Position numbers and translations under genes: made by a program
The notes under the pieces: model-generated
Seen by the model: only the letters and a program-made list of their open reading frames with translations
Told to the model about the DNA's origin: nothing
Databases searched by the model: none
In this document: positions 24,864 through 38,234 of the stretch, piece by piece
How positions within the stretch are numbered: position 1 is the first letter of the stretch
Layout: each line of letters starts with the position of its first letter
Origin: Eimeria necatrix
Lineage: Eukaryota > Apicomplexa > Conoidasida > Eucoccidiorida > Eimeriidae
Assembly: GCF_000499385.1 (NCBI RefSeq)
Contig: NW_013651900.1
Coordinates: 30,174-94,173 of the forward strand
DNA: 64,000 nucleotides
Direction: 5' to 3'

Positions 24864-26453
24864 TCAATTAGACAAGCCGAATTCACAAGCCGCAAACTTA
24901 AACGCACTTGCCGTGCTCCTTGAGAAGGCGCCAAAAGCGCCAGCGCCCCATCGTGCACTCGCAACAGCTGAGTCACTGTGTTCATCTCTGCCACTGTACA
25001 GCCAAGCCCGTTCCAAAAGAGCATTAACGAAATCCGCTGTGCGGTCAACACCGTCCCTAGCAGCCGTGGATAGCAGCACCACGGGACGCTTGGGCGGGGC
25101 GATAGAGCTCGAACGCCAATCCACTTCCACTTCTGTTGGGCCTGACGAGAGGTACAGAGCCAGAGTCGCTATGCCAGGGTAGGCTGCGCCGCACGGCATC
25201 CGTGGATCGCGCCGGCTGGGCTCCCCAATGCACACTGAACACACCGCAGCAGGAAAAAATCCGTGATTCTGTGCACTAGTAAACGTGGAAGTTCATCATG
25301 CTAAGTCCAACTGGTATACGGTCTGTCTACGGGAAAAAATGAGAAAACCATGTGAAGCTGCACTTGGTAGCGCACACTTGCGGTGGCTGTACCTGCTGCC
25401 GTCACAAGGCTTACGGCTTTGAAATAAGGTCACATCAGCGACTGCAACTAGCTGTACTTCGCCAGAATGCGCATCTCTCCAAGGACTGAAACGGCGGCGA
25501 GGGTTTGGTTTTTTTGACCGACCACTGTTCCTGGATACTGATGAGAGGTGCTTGTTGGGTACTGTTCCGTCGGACAGCCGCGCAAAACTAACTGCTACGT
25601 TCTGCCCCTGTGCCCTGCGAGGGGCACCTCCCTGTTTCTCGTCGAAAGCCCCATAAGTAGCTTCTTGCGGCCTCTCCTGCTTCGCGAGCGCCGCCAAATC
25701 TCCATCCACTTTTCCGAAAACAGTCGATATCACCCCAGTCCGCCCTGTCCGCAGCTTTGAGAGCACAATCGGACCCTGACGCTGTGATTGCGCCTGTGGC
25801 TGCGTTGTAGGCTGCACTTGCGGTTGCATCTGAGGTTGTAGCTGGGGTTGTGTTTGAAACTGCAACTGGCTTTGCAATGGCTGCTGCAGCTGGGGCTGAA
25901 ACTGGGGCTGAAACTGGGGCTGCAACTGGGGCTGCATTTGCAGCTGAGGCTGGGGCACAGTTGGAGGCTGAAATGGAAGCTGAGGTCCAAGCCGTAACGG
26001 GCCAAACTGGCCATATGAACCCAACAAAGGCATGTGCTTCTCATAAGGTGTCCGCAGTGGCTCCATGGCTGGAAATCCAAGAGCAGGCCCGCCTAAGCGG
26101 GCGCTCTGCTCCCCTATGGCTCCCGGGTACGGAACTGCCGTTGCCGCTGTCGGCGCTGCATCTTGTGGCGGGTGCTCGTGATGCGTAACATGGCCATCAT
26201 AAGCCGGGACAGTATTCTGTTGACTGTTGACAGGTGCAGGCAATGGGTTCCATGGCGCGTTAACACGGGCATTCGGGTCGACGGGCGGCAAGGCACGGCC
26301 TACCCCAGGTCCCTGAAAGCCGCTGGAAGAATTAAAAGCACCTTTGGCCGGCGTCGTTATGTTTAAAAATAGAGTGGTAATTATGTAGAAGGCCAGAAGC
26401 TTCGGCCGAGTGGCCATGCCCTGGGAGAGCGAGCGCTCTCCCGCGCAGACCAT
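24864..26453 (-). CDS. Gln/Pro-rich protein with N-terminal hydrophobic leader
   Basis: Two exons, 26453-25415 and 25234-24864, join across a 180-bp intron with a strong donor (C|GTAAGC) in matching phase, coding for 469 residues. A second in-frame ATG at 26417 (MATRPKLLAFYIITTLFLNI) places a signal-peptide-like helix right at the start and may be the true initiator, giving 457 residues. Residues about 150-280 are a degenerate tandem repeat of PQLQ and PQFQ units, about 20 copies with P-Q-(L/F/M/V)-Q as the core. The C-terminal third is a compact folded-looking segment (GPTEVEVDWRSSSIAPPKRP, then TADFVNALLERAWLYSG). No family is recognised. The layout suggests a secreted or surface protein with a Gln/Pro stalk, but this is inference. 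Confidence 0.65.
25770..25960 (-). repeat. In-frame PQ-rich degenerate repeat inside the secreted-like gene
   Basis: The plus strand shows repeating variants of TGGGGCTGAAAC and TGGGGCTGCAAC; on the coding strand these read CAG CCC CAG TTT/TTG. Unit length is 12 bases with some 6-base variants. It keeps the frame open and encodes the Pro-Gln stalk of the protein at 24864-26453. Confidence 0.75.
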
Positions 26454-29400
26454 CGTGGTGCGAATTGGACGCCTCAATCTGCTTTTCCTTCCTAAATGAA
26501 GCAGCCAACACATGGACCTACAAGAAAAAGAAATCAAGAACAATTCAACTCCGCAGAAGGTCCGCACCAGCTATCGTCTTCACAGAGATCAGATCAAGGG
26601 CTGACCTCCCGCAGCCCCATGCGTTCCAGGCGCGCAACTCGAGACAAAGCAGGTTCTCTTTCCATAAACAGATTAGTTAAGTTTTAATGCGTAAGCGTTT
26701 ATTTGTTTGAAATTCTCTAGGAAGTACCTCGAGGAAGTGCTGCAGTACATTTGAGCCTATCACGCTCCATTTCAGTGGCATTGAGTGGCGTTGAGCCGTT
26801 ATGCATCCCGTATCCTCCTGTGCTGAGCTCTTCAACAGAAAACGAAACATTAGCATTTGAAACTTGAGCAAGATGCGGCGTAGCAGCCATTTATGTTTCT
26901 TCTTTATGGAATGTGTATCAACTGGCGAATGTTCAGCAGAAACCGTGCCACCGGGAGCGTTTGAATCCACTTTGCTATCTCGGGCCATTCACAGCTTTTC
27001 TGTTACCCTGTGCTACTCAGTGGCTATTTGAATGCTTGCTAGTATCATACATTTACCCGTGATTTTGGTCCACGAATTCAACGAGGAGGAATGTAACACT
27101 GAGGTCTCGGAACGCAGAGCACTGGGGACCAAAGTGATTCAGCGTCGTAGCGTTGCGCTGCAGGGGGTCACACCTCGAATTTATTGAAGAAGTGAGGCAT
27201 GTGGACTCTTTACCTCGACTTTAAGCATCAGTAGCTGCCAGGAACTCTCAAGTGCGCTATTGTGTCTTCAAGAGTCAGTAGAGGCCGGAATACTTGAATG
27301 CACATTTTCCTGCAGAAACGTGCAGTCACATCCCTACTCCCAAGTAAGTCACCATCATGAGTCCTTCTTCCAATACTCACTAGTCACTCGTTTGAAGGAG
27401 GTGGGGAACTGTTGGCAGGCCGCTTCAAGTTCTACCTTCTAACTGTTGTCTTGCCGTCGGCTCCTGCCGCTTCACCAGGAAACCGTAGAATGCTTCATTC
27501 ACTTCGATTTATGATACACTGCCTTTGTTCTATGAGCAAGCTTCTGCACTCGGCATCAGCTTAGTATTCCAGTGAGCAGTCGTTTCCCATTTTAGGCGCT
27601 GTGCCTTTTAACACTCTATCCCCTAGTGATATCCCAAGAAACTCTAGGTGGGAATGTACGAAACTTGCCCTACGCTTCCCAACTTTCAGTCCATATCTTA
27701 GTGCGCTGCAAGGTGTGCAAGAGTTTCAAAGCTGCCTAAACGGTATTCTGCAGCATCTCATTTGCCCGTTGTATTTACACTGCCGATCGTGTAGTGAGTG
27801 CATAAAGACACGCACGGAATGAAGGTACACTGAAAAAAGATTATGGAAGTGCTACAACAACGCAGCATCTAGGGCAGCAAGACGCGTGGTTTCGTGACGG
27901 TCGTTGAAATATGTGTACAGCGTTGGCAACGGGCTGAAGGGAGACCTAAGTTAATATTTCCGTGTATATTCAGAGATGTTAGCCAGGAAAGGCGGTGATT
28001 ATAGGCATTCTTGAGTCACAGCCGAAAAATACGCCAGGCTCCACGATTTCATTGCTTTGTCTAGCCCAAAGGACTTGCCTTTTGCACATCTCTTGCTGCA
28101 ATCACTATGCAGCGGTTTCTACCCTTCCAGAATTCTACAGAAGACGGGATGCTCCGGGAAGTTTCCTTCGTGTGAATGAATTGGATGCCTTGCTTTTTGG
28201 TGCCAGATGCTTTGTTACAAGCTAACGGCCCACCGCTATTAACAGCTGTATTGCGCGAAGCGCAATACAGCTGTTTGCACTGGCGGTTCACAGAATGTTG
28301 CCAGTATAACTTGCAAGTCACAGGGACATCTGTCTTATGTTGATATATGCATGAATTAAAGAGGAAGCTTGTGGCTTTGGCCAATGAAAGCGAACACAAC
28401 TAGAGCCTTTTGCGGCGCACCTGCACGGCCCAGTTCCACATTACCTTTGGCGAGAGTCCCTCCACCCCTCTGCTTAACATGCAGGCGCGTGCCCTTTAGT
28501 AGTGTAACTTTCTGTATATGGACTCAAATAATGTATCTAGACAGTGTCCATTGGGAGTTTGATACACTAAGATAACATTAGCGGAGCAGTTCCAGCTGGT
28601 GGAAACAATGAGAAGTAAGCCTCGAAAGCATAGCCCTATTCACGTGCCGTTGTGAGCTCTGTCCATGTTTTTATTCATGCGTTTAGGGAAAGCATATAAT
28701 TTATCGAAGTTTGCGCCTTTTTGTGTCCAGCAATGAGTGGTGATCGGCACGTTGTCTAACGGGCGGAGAGCGGAGCGCCCTGCTGAAGGCAGGAAGTGCC
28801 TCCCTTCCAATGTGCATTATCGGAATTTATCGACAAAATGCACTTAAAATATTGTGTGAAGCCATACTGCCGCTTGTGTTGCTTATCATCATATACCCTG
28901 GGAATTTTAAGGTCCTTTGGACGGATGGGAGGAGGCAGCGCAGCGCGGGTGGGCCTTGACCTAAAAACCCACACACAATGGCTTACTTGCTGTGGGCATG
29001 AAAATAATAAAGAATAGGAGTATATTATAGCTCCTTCCGAACCGCAGCTCTCTGCGAGCGGACAGCAAACAGCTGATGGGATGCAACCTTCATGCAATGA
29101 ATGACAATGGCAATTCGCCGATCGCAGCCTTGGAGACATGGTGTCTCGAAAAATCGAGCTGGCGCACCATACGCTTGACGGCAGACGGTTTGCTTCCCCC
29201 TGCTAATATATTCAGCGCCTTTTCTCTTTATGAGGGCATCAAAACGGCGAGGCGTGCTGCTGCCCAAAAGGGGCTACGAGACTTTCGTTCGAGCTGCACT
29301 AATTACAATGATATAATTCATTTATTATTTGATTCAATCAATTAATTAAGTAGCTTATTTTTATGTTTATTGCGACGTCAACCGCTTAGAACTGCGCAGC

Positions 29401-29811
29401 ACGGCCTCCATGACTAGGACAGCCAAGCGAACCTACGGCTGATACCGCGAATAAAGGCACCAGGGTTAAATTGTTATCGCAGTGCAGGCATAATGGGGAA
29501 CGAAGAGACCCAACAATGCATCCCCCCTAAAGCCTAAGTCGGTGCATCTTCTAGAACAGGGTAGTTCAGGAGTGCACGATTACGCCCTGTCCGCCAAGTA
29601 CGCACCTCCGGGAGTGGTCATCGCTAGCCAAGCTTAGCAAAGGCTGCGAATACCCCTGAATGCTAATGTCACGAAAATCAGGGCTCAAGTGGTGCAAAAT
29701 AAATGTAGCAGCGCTCCCGCACGAATTGTAGTCTCAAGGGAGCTTGCGAAAACCCTCGTGGCCTCACCTTAACTACGTTGCTATGCCGTTGTCCCGCTCC
29801 CTACCACCCGA
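26454..29811. other. Gene-poor stretch with a perfect hairpin
   Basis: No supported gene. A 103-residue minus-strand frame at 26988-26677 with a basic, hydrophobic middle (KKKHKWLLRRILLKFQML) is the only frame that stands out, and it has no other support. The perfect inverted repeat at 28241-28275 is listed separately. Confidence 0.45.
28241..28275. repeat. Perfect 35-base inverted repeat (16-bp stem, GAA loop)
   Basis: AACAGCTGTATTGCGC at 28241-28256 is the exact reverse complement of 28260-28275, leaving only GAA as the loop. Weaker outer pairing (CCGC near 28233 with GCGG near 28286) could lengthen the stem. No gene lies nearby. Confidence 0.9.
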
Positions 29812-30320
29812 TTAGCGCGAGACTCTCGGCACTTCATGTGGCTTGTTCATCTTTTTCAAAGCCTTCCACGTTCCGTACAAAGCTGTGACTAGGCTGCGTA
29901 GAGTTTGACTGTTCAGGATACACCACAGTAGCATGTCTTCACATAACTGCTCTTCAATTTCGGCACTTCGGCGCTTCTTCTGTCTAGTAGGCCGGCAGCA
30001 GACTGCTGTGCTTGAGTTTTGCGCGTGAATATCCGCGTTGGGTCTTTCCACAGGACTTCTGCTGGATATGCATCTAGAACTTCGCCATTGTCCTAAAGAA
30101 GAGAGTTGCCAATTTCCCCGCTGCTTGCAGTAACGCCTCTGCTATGAGTGTTTCGTGAGACTTTTTTTTCCCGCTGAGACCAAACTGTTGAATCCTTGAG
30201 GGTGAGAGGGGCCGGAGCCCCCGTTTGTGTGTACCTTGTGTTTTGCCCGGTGTCAGTGCTGGAGTGCACACGCTAACAAGTGCTGGCATCGCAGGCAAAC
30301 GTGCTGTAAATGATGCTGCA
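29812..30320 (-). CDS. Possible unrecognised gene fragment
   Basis: A minus-strand frame ending at 29812 reads like protein (EIEEQLCEDMLLWCILNSQT, then LYGTWKALKKMNKPHEVPRV). Upstream coding-like pieces lie at about 30298-30110 (TLIAEALLQAAGKLATLFFR). A second frame over 30090-29910 (NGEVLDAYPAEVLWKDPTRI) also looks coding, so the true frame and splicing are unresolved. No family is recognised. Confidence 0.27.
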
Positions 30321-31010
30321 GCGATCTAAAAGTAATACTTCGGTGGCCATTACACGTTTTTGGCGTGGTGTCTGAATCAATGCTCGCCCTCTAGAGCAAC
30401 ACGACAGTACAGAAAGCCATATTAGCCGCCGAAACGAACTCGCACCAAAATGCAACATTTACAATTCGCAATAAATGCGTACCTGCGACAAGATGCATGG
30501 GAGATTCGCTCCTTTAAACGAAAAAATGTCTCAAGACAAGAGGCAGGGCTGCGGCACCCCAAGCAATGTGTATTGACAGTACGTAGCGAATTATGTTCTG
30601 CACTGCACTCAAGCCACGGCAGTTCCAGTCTTCTGAGGACTGTCTATGAAACTCAACTGCAGGCCTAGTGCATGCACTGTGTCGTACAAGTGAGCGTAGC
30701 TGCCCTGGCTGCAGCTTTGGCTTTGGCTAGGCCTGCTGGCCTGGAGTCGGGCCCAGCAAGAATGAAGAAGTCCAAAAAGGATGAAGCCTTGTCAAGTCAA
30801 GACCCAGTGCAAACTCCAGCAGTCTGTGTTTCTGGCCTAGAATTTGGTTTCAGGAGGATGCGGCTGTGGCGGGTGCGTGCGCCAGCATTGCACAGGCAAA
30901 TCAAGTTCTTGTACTAAAACCTATCTTGTCCCTTTGAGCATCCCCTTGGCCAAAATCCTCTTGAACATGTAGCTATGAGGTGTCAATGGGATCCTTCTGT
31001 ACACCTGGAT

Positions 31011-31760
31011 TCAAAACGCCTTAATGATGACCTTTATATGCGTTGTGGGGCGGCGCCGGATATCCATTCGGCCTCTCGCTTTAAAGAAAGGCCTCTTCAT
31101 GACGGGCCCGTTATTGGCTGTGACGGACACAAGCTGCGGCTTGAGGTTCTGCTCCCCGTGCAAGTTGACAGCGTTGGCCAGGGCCGACTCGATGGCTCTG
31201 AAAATGGCAAGGGCCGGCCGGCGGGGGGAGGTGGCGAGATGCGCCAGAGCCCCCGCCAGCGTCTTTCCCCGCAGCTCCTGTATAACCCTCCGTGTCTTTA
31301 TCGGAGACAGGCGCACGTAACGCGAGTTCGCCTCCACGTAGGGTTGCGGCAGCGTCCTGTCCAGCAATGAACCCTTTGATGTGCCACCCCCCTCCACAGC
31401 GCCCTCGTCCCCAAGAGTTACAGGGTCTGGGGAGGTCAAGAAGGACAGTTTGGAAAGAAGGAGAGAGCCCGCCCTGCGTGGGACCCGAATAGGTGCGGGC
31501 GCTCGCGCTGAGCAGCCAGGTGAATGTACGGCAAGAGGCTGTCGGCCGCAATGAGAATGGTGGCTCAGGTGCTGCGCTGGAAGACCAGCAGGTAAGTTGT
31601 ACACCGCGAGCGGCAAAAATGCTGTCCTTGCCGCGAAGAGAAAGCGGATTTGGCGGCCCTTCGGCGGAGCTTCTGTAGATGCGAGGACACAACGGGCGCA
31701 GTACGTCGACAAGAAAAGGCATGCGAGGAACCGCGCAGCCTGTGATCTTGAGAGGCGCAT
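31011..31760 (-). CDS. RPL22: Ribosomal protein uL22, organelle (apicoplast) type
   Basis: Bacterial-type large-subunit protein uL22, which lines the peptide exit tunnel. It reads as one exon of 249 residues from ATG 31760. The C-terminal 110 residues carry the family signals: RYVRLSPIKTRRVIQELRGK, then AIFRAIESALANAV, then the beta-hairpin region and MKRPFFKARGRMDIRRRPTT, ending HIKVIIKAF. The first 25 residues (MRLSRSQAARFLACLFLSTY) look like a signal peptide, and about 110 basic, Ser/Pro/Ala-rich residues precede the mature domain. That two-part leader is typical of nuclear-encoded apicoplast proteins, and apicoplast genomes generally lack rpl22, so apicoplast targeting is the best reading; mitochondrial targeting cannot be excluded. 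An intron inside the leader is possible but not required. Confidence 0.87.
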   Translation of the reverse strand: MRLSRSQAARFLACLFLSTYCARCVLASTEAPPKGRQIRFLFAARTAFLPLAVYNLPAGLPAQHLSHHSHCGRQPLAVHSPGCSARAPAPIRVPRRAGSLLLSKLSFLTSPDPVTLGDEGAVEGGGTSKGSLLDRTLPQPYVEANSRYVRLSPIKTRRVIQELRGKTLAGALAHLATSPRRPALAIFRAIESALANAVNLHGEQNLKPQLVSVTANNGPVMKRPFFKARGRMDIRRRPTTHIKVIIKAF

Positions 31761-32405
31761 CGTTATGAGCCTCCCTTCTCCATTAAATCAAATAATTCAT
31801 AGTTGTAGTTGCTAATAAGTAGAAAGAAACAGCTCCTGTTGAGCGAGCGCCGGTCAACGCCGCCTGCTGCCACAGCGCAAGCAGCATGCAGCAACAACCA
31901 GTGCCCGGCTATGCTGCGCAGCGTCACTTGGCAGCGTGTTGCTTACCCTTGTCTTTCATTTACACTCAGTGTCTTCAACCCCTAACAAAAACCATTTAGG
32001 GGATTAAATATTGACAGGTCTTTTTAGCTATTACTTTAGCATTTTCTGGCGTGCCTTTTCGAGTTGCCGAGGCAAGTCACCGTTTGACCTCACTGGTAAG
32101 TGCGCTGGTGTACTGAGCTGCAACCAGTAAGGATATTTATATTGAATAGCAGCACATCATGCCTTGAAAGTAGAACCTCATCACAGCAGGACAATTTTAG
32201 TTTCATCCTGATCCCAACTTTTAGTTGTTCTTTCAAGCCCTGTCAGTGGTAATGGTCCGTCAAGGCACACTCAAGTGCTACTGGGACGTTCGTCAACCTT
32301 CTCCCTGTTTCCTAGTGAAATCCTTTGTGTTATCATCCTATTGTTGCATTTTTGTCTGTATCATGCCTCAGGCTTTGAGTTCTGAGACGTTGCTGCAGAG
32401 CGAAA

Positions 32406-34771
<2,366 letters not shown>

Positions 34772-37700
34772 ACTTTTTATCTTTTTAGTCGCCTGCACAG
34801 GCCCACTTAACACAGCTGAAGTTCGAAGCCAGAAAGCTGGGCCTGTTTGGGCCGTCATAAGTTGACGCAGTATTGTCTTGCTGCTGCGCTAATCCGCGAA
34901 GCTGCGCAAAAGTGGCGGGGCCTGTGCACAGGCCATTGGCATGGAGGGAAATCAGTATTTCCTTTCCTCACTTACTTTCGAATGTTTGTCATCCTTTGCG
35001 CTGTTGCATAGAATACTTCTTGATGCCTCCGTATTCAGACTAAGAAGAGATGGTTTGTTTCGTACCTCAGTATCCGATCTCGTTGGACGATTGGCTCAGC
35101 GTTGATGGGCCTTTCTTGAGTTCTCTGCGCCACGTTCTGTTGTCCAGTGGCAGTTTTTGACTTGACTGCGCACATGCTGTGAACATCAGTGCACGGTGCG
35201 GTGACTCGTACTTCTCCGCATTGCATATGGCATATATATGAGGCCCTCTGCAGAGGCCATCCGCAGAACTCAAATGCAGCTGGCAACCCGCTGCCGTAAT
35301 CTGTGCAGGAACAAGAATAGTAATTGACTCCTGTTTTTGTTCAAGCCCGTGTATGCACGGCAGGATCAGGGATTTAGCGCGCGGTGAACTAGGAGAATTA
35401 ATCAAATTATAGCGCGAAAACCCATCTGAGCACTTGCAGGCAGTCCAAATTGGATTGACTTGAAAGTAGACATGCGGTGTTAGTTGTGGGACATTCACTA
35501 ACTCGACGAGGGGAGTACAAGGCGCTCACTGGTTTCGGCCATTAAGAATATAGCGTCTTTTATGGCTTAAATGAGCAGGCGGGCAACTATTCGCCCTTCA
35601 TTGTTCCTCATGCCCTTCATTGTTCTTCATTGTTCCCATGTGGACCCGTCAAAAGGAATACGTTTCCACAGGAGCTGTAGGAATTCCGTTTTTTCCATGA
35701 AGAAGCCCAGATCGTTCCACGGCTTGAGGCGCTTCGCATCACAGTACTGCCACGTATGCTGAAGTCTTCGCAGCTTAGCGTGCAGAGAGCTTCAGCTGCA
35801 TTTGTAGAACCACGCTTGAAGGTCCATAACTTGTTTGACTTAATGAGCAGAACCTAAGAATTAAAGATGCCTTGATTCTCATTTGTAGCCGTGAAGAAAA
35901 GGCACATCTACAGTTCGAATCGCGTAAAGATAATGCACACTTACTAGTGAGGCTGACTGGAGCTCAGCCTGGGTAAAACGCAGCACTTCACAATGTCACC
36001 AGTCATGGGGAACTTCATCATTTATTCTTTATCCTATTTCCTTCACAGCGCATTGCGCAACTCGTCACCTTGCGAATTCATGCAAAATTTGATTAAAGGG
36101 CCTTTTTGGCCGTGTAAGCGCACAATCAGCCTGACGTAACACGGAGTGGCCATAGGGCCAGCTGCCTTGGCGGCCTCTTTCGCGTAGGACCAGAGGCAGG
36201 TGTAAGTAGGAAAGTAAATTCAGCGTGGCTAGAGCTAAGCTGGCCACAGTGAAGCGCGAGGCAAAATGGTCAAACATGAGTATTTGTTTCATGCCACAAG
36301 AACAGTTTTCCATGGTTTTCTAGAGGAGCCTCAAGTTGATCTTTAAATGAAGGGTGCTGGGTCTCAGTTAGCACCAGATTACATTCATGGAGGAAAAAGG
36401 GGCGGACAACATTGCGATGTAATGAAAACTTCCTAAGAGACTGCAAAACATATTCTCTTCATGAGCCAATGCTGGAAAGACAATGCCCCAGAAGGAATGT
36501 GAACGTGGCAGTGCTCATATGCCCAAACAGGAACTCCTGTGGAAGACTGGGGAGAATGCTCATGGGCACTTGACAGGGTCGCAGGCATGACACACATGCA
36601 TATTGGTGTCAGAGACAGCAGTGCTAAGTGCATTCACTAAGGCCACACACAAATACAATGTCTTCAGACAACGCACTCGGCGGGCATTTATGCCCAACCT
36701 CATTCACTAAGGCCACGCACAATGTCTTCAGACAACGCGTCCGGGGGGCATTTATGCGCAGCCTCGAGGCAAACCCCGTGAGCCCCCTTGTAGCACTGCT
36801 TTGCTAAGAACTTGAACTTTATTTCTGCCGTGCCTAACTGGAATACCAGTGTTTCCAGTTCCAGCTGTCTGCATCTTCTGCTGAACTTTTCATTGTTCTA
36901 GAGTTAGTGAGCATCATGGCTTCTGGTGCCTCGTGGGGCCTCTAAACATATGATCGGAATTGACATCAAAGTACAAATACAGGTTTACTTTTTGTATACA
37001 TTAAAAACAAAATTTTGTTTACTTACTTCCACATGCGCAGAATGCTTAAAATTAACTGCATGCTCCTACATTAATCCATGAGCCTGCGCGCGCGAGCCTT
37101 TGTGTCGAGCCTGGTAAAGCTTGTATGTCTTTCATGTAAGTCTGAACATTGTTACTTTTATGCTGGACTCTACTGCGTATATTTCAGAACAAGTGGGTTT
37201 GGGAGAGTGGGCAATACAGTTAACAATGCATTTATTGATGCATGATGCCATTTTGATCTCAGCCCTTTATTGCACCAGCAATGCATCTTGTGCCCTATCG
37301 AAATTGCTAAGTTGTGTTGCTCTTATAAGTTTGGCAGCAACTGTGTTCCGCTGTGGCTTCCAGCAACAACCACCACCTAACGCTGAACGCGGGTTTTGAA
37401 GCTTCACTGGAAAACAAACTATTCACTTTGTAGCTTAATTACATTGGCTACGGTCAAAAAGTCAATAAGTGGCCTAATGACTTTGGGTTTCAGTTTCACG
37501 TATGCAGAGGAGGGAGCGAGCGGCCGCCACCGTCCCTGGTTAAACACGCATGCAATCAGACGCTACGTTTTTCCTCCTAGCCGAGCCAGAGCCAAAAGTA
37601 CTTCAAATAGATAGTATCAGGTATTTTGTGGGGGCGTTTAGTGCCAAAAATTTGACTGGCGCCTCCGGTTATTGGCTGTGCTGGCAGTTGACCGCTTGCT

Positions 37701-38234
37701 TCCCTCGTGGCGAGTCGGCTCACGCAGAGTCCATTGTTATTTCCTTCCTTCCCGAACTTTTCTTGCTTTCTCAGCCTGAAAGGAATCAGGAAGGGGCTGC
37801 ACGTACCTCCGTTGCTATCTCTCTATGGCCTTGCATGCTGCAGCGAGTCAACAGCCACTGTCGGCGGCGCCTTTCACGAGTTGGCTCGGCAACTCAGCAA
37901 AGGCAAAGCAAACAGTTGGGGCGAATTAATACCCATAAGTTCCTTTAGTCTTGATTTTATTTGCGCTGTCGCCAGTGGACAGCTCGTAGCTGGTGCGCTT
38001 ACAGAACGTCTACCCTCGACGCATGCAAAGTCGTACCGTTAATGGTCAGAGGTTACCACAGCTTAGTTATGAGCCTTTAGAGGAATACAGCTGCTTCGAC
38101 TTGAACCCACCGAATACGACTGCCTGCACTGCGTAAGAAATCAGCGGCTTGCTGGTCCCCTTCGCGACCTTCGGGTTTATTCGTCAACTTGACGCAGCGG
38201 CGCGTGACCTTCTCTTCACCTTCATCAATCTACA
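34772..38234. other. Intergenic, 3.4 kb, with one tandem duplication
   Basis: No gene was supported between the GDH stop and the ataxin-3 start. Frames are short and unrelated to known families. The stretch contains the duplicated 64-70-bp unit at 36631-36764 and a local repeat of CCTTCATTGTTC words at about 35585-35635. Confidence 0.5.
36631..36764 (+). repeat. Tandem duplication of a 64-70-bp unit
   Basis: Units at 36631-36700 and 36701-36764 both begin CATTCACTAAGGCCAC, share AATGTCTTCAGACAACGC in the middle and end with GGGCATTTATGC and a CCT. The first copy has a 6-base insertion (CAAATA-like) relative to the second. No coding role is seen. Confidence 0.85.

Noticed and set aside
30672..30917. 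Plus-strand open frame with a signal-peptide-like start
   Set aside because: Only 81 residues, no similarity, and it lies just beyond the 3' end of the L22 gene on the opposite strand; an Ala/Leu-rich start arises easily by chance.
35905..35930. GTTCGAATC word resembling a tRNA T-loop
   Set aside because: No matching anticodon arm, D-arm or acceptor stem could be found around it.
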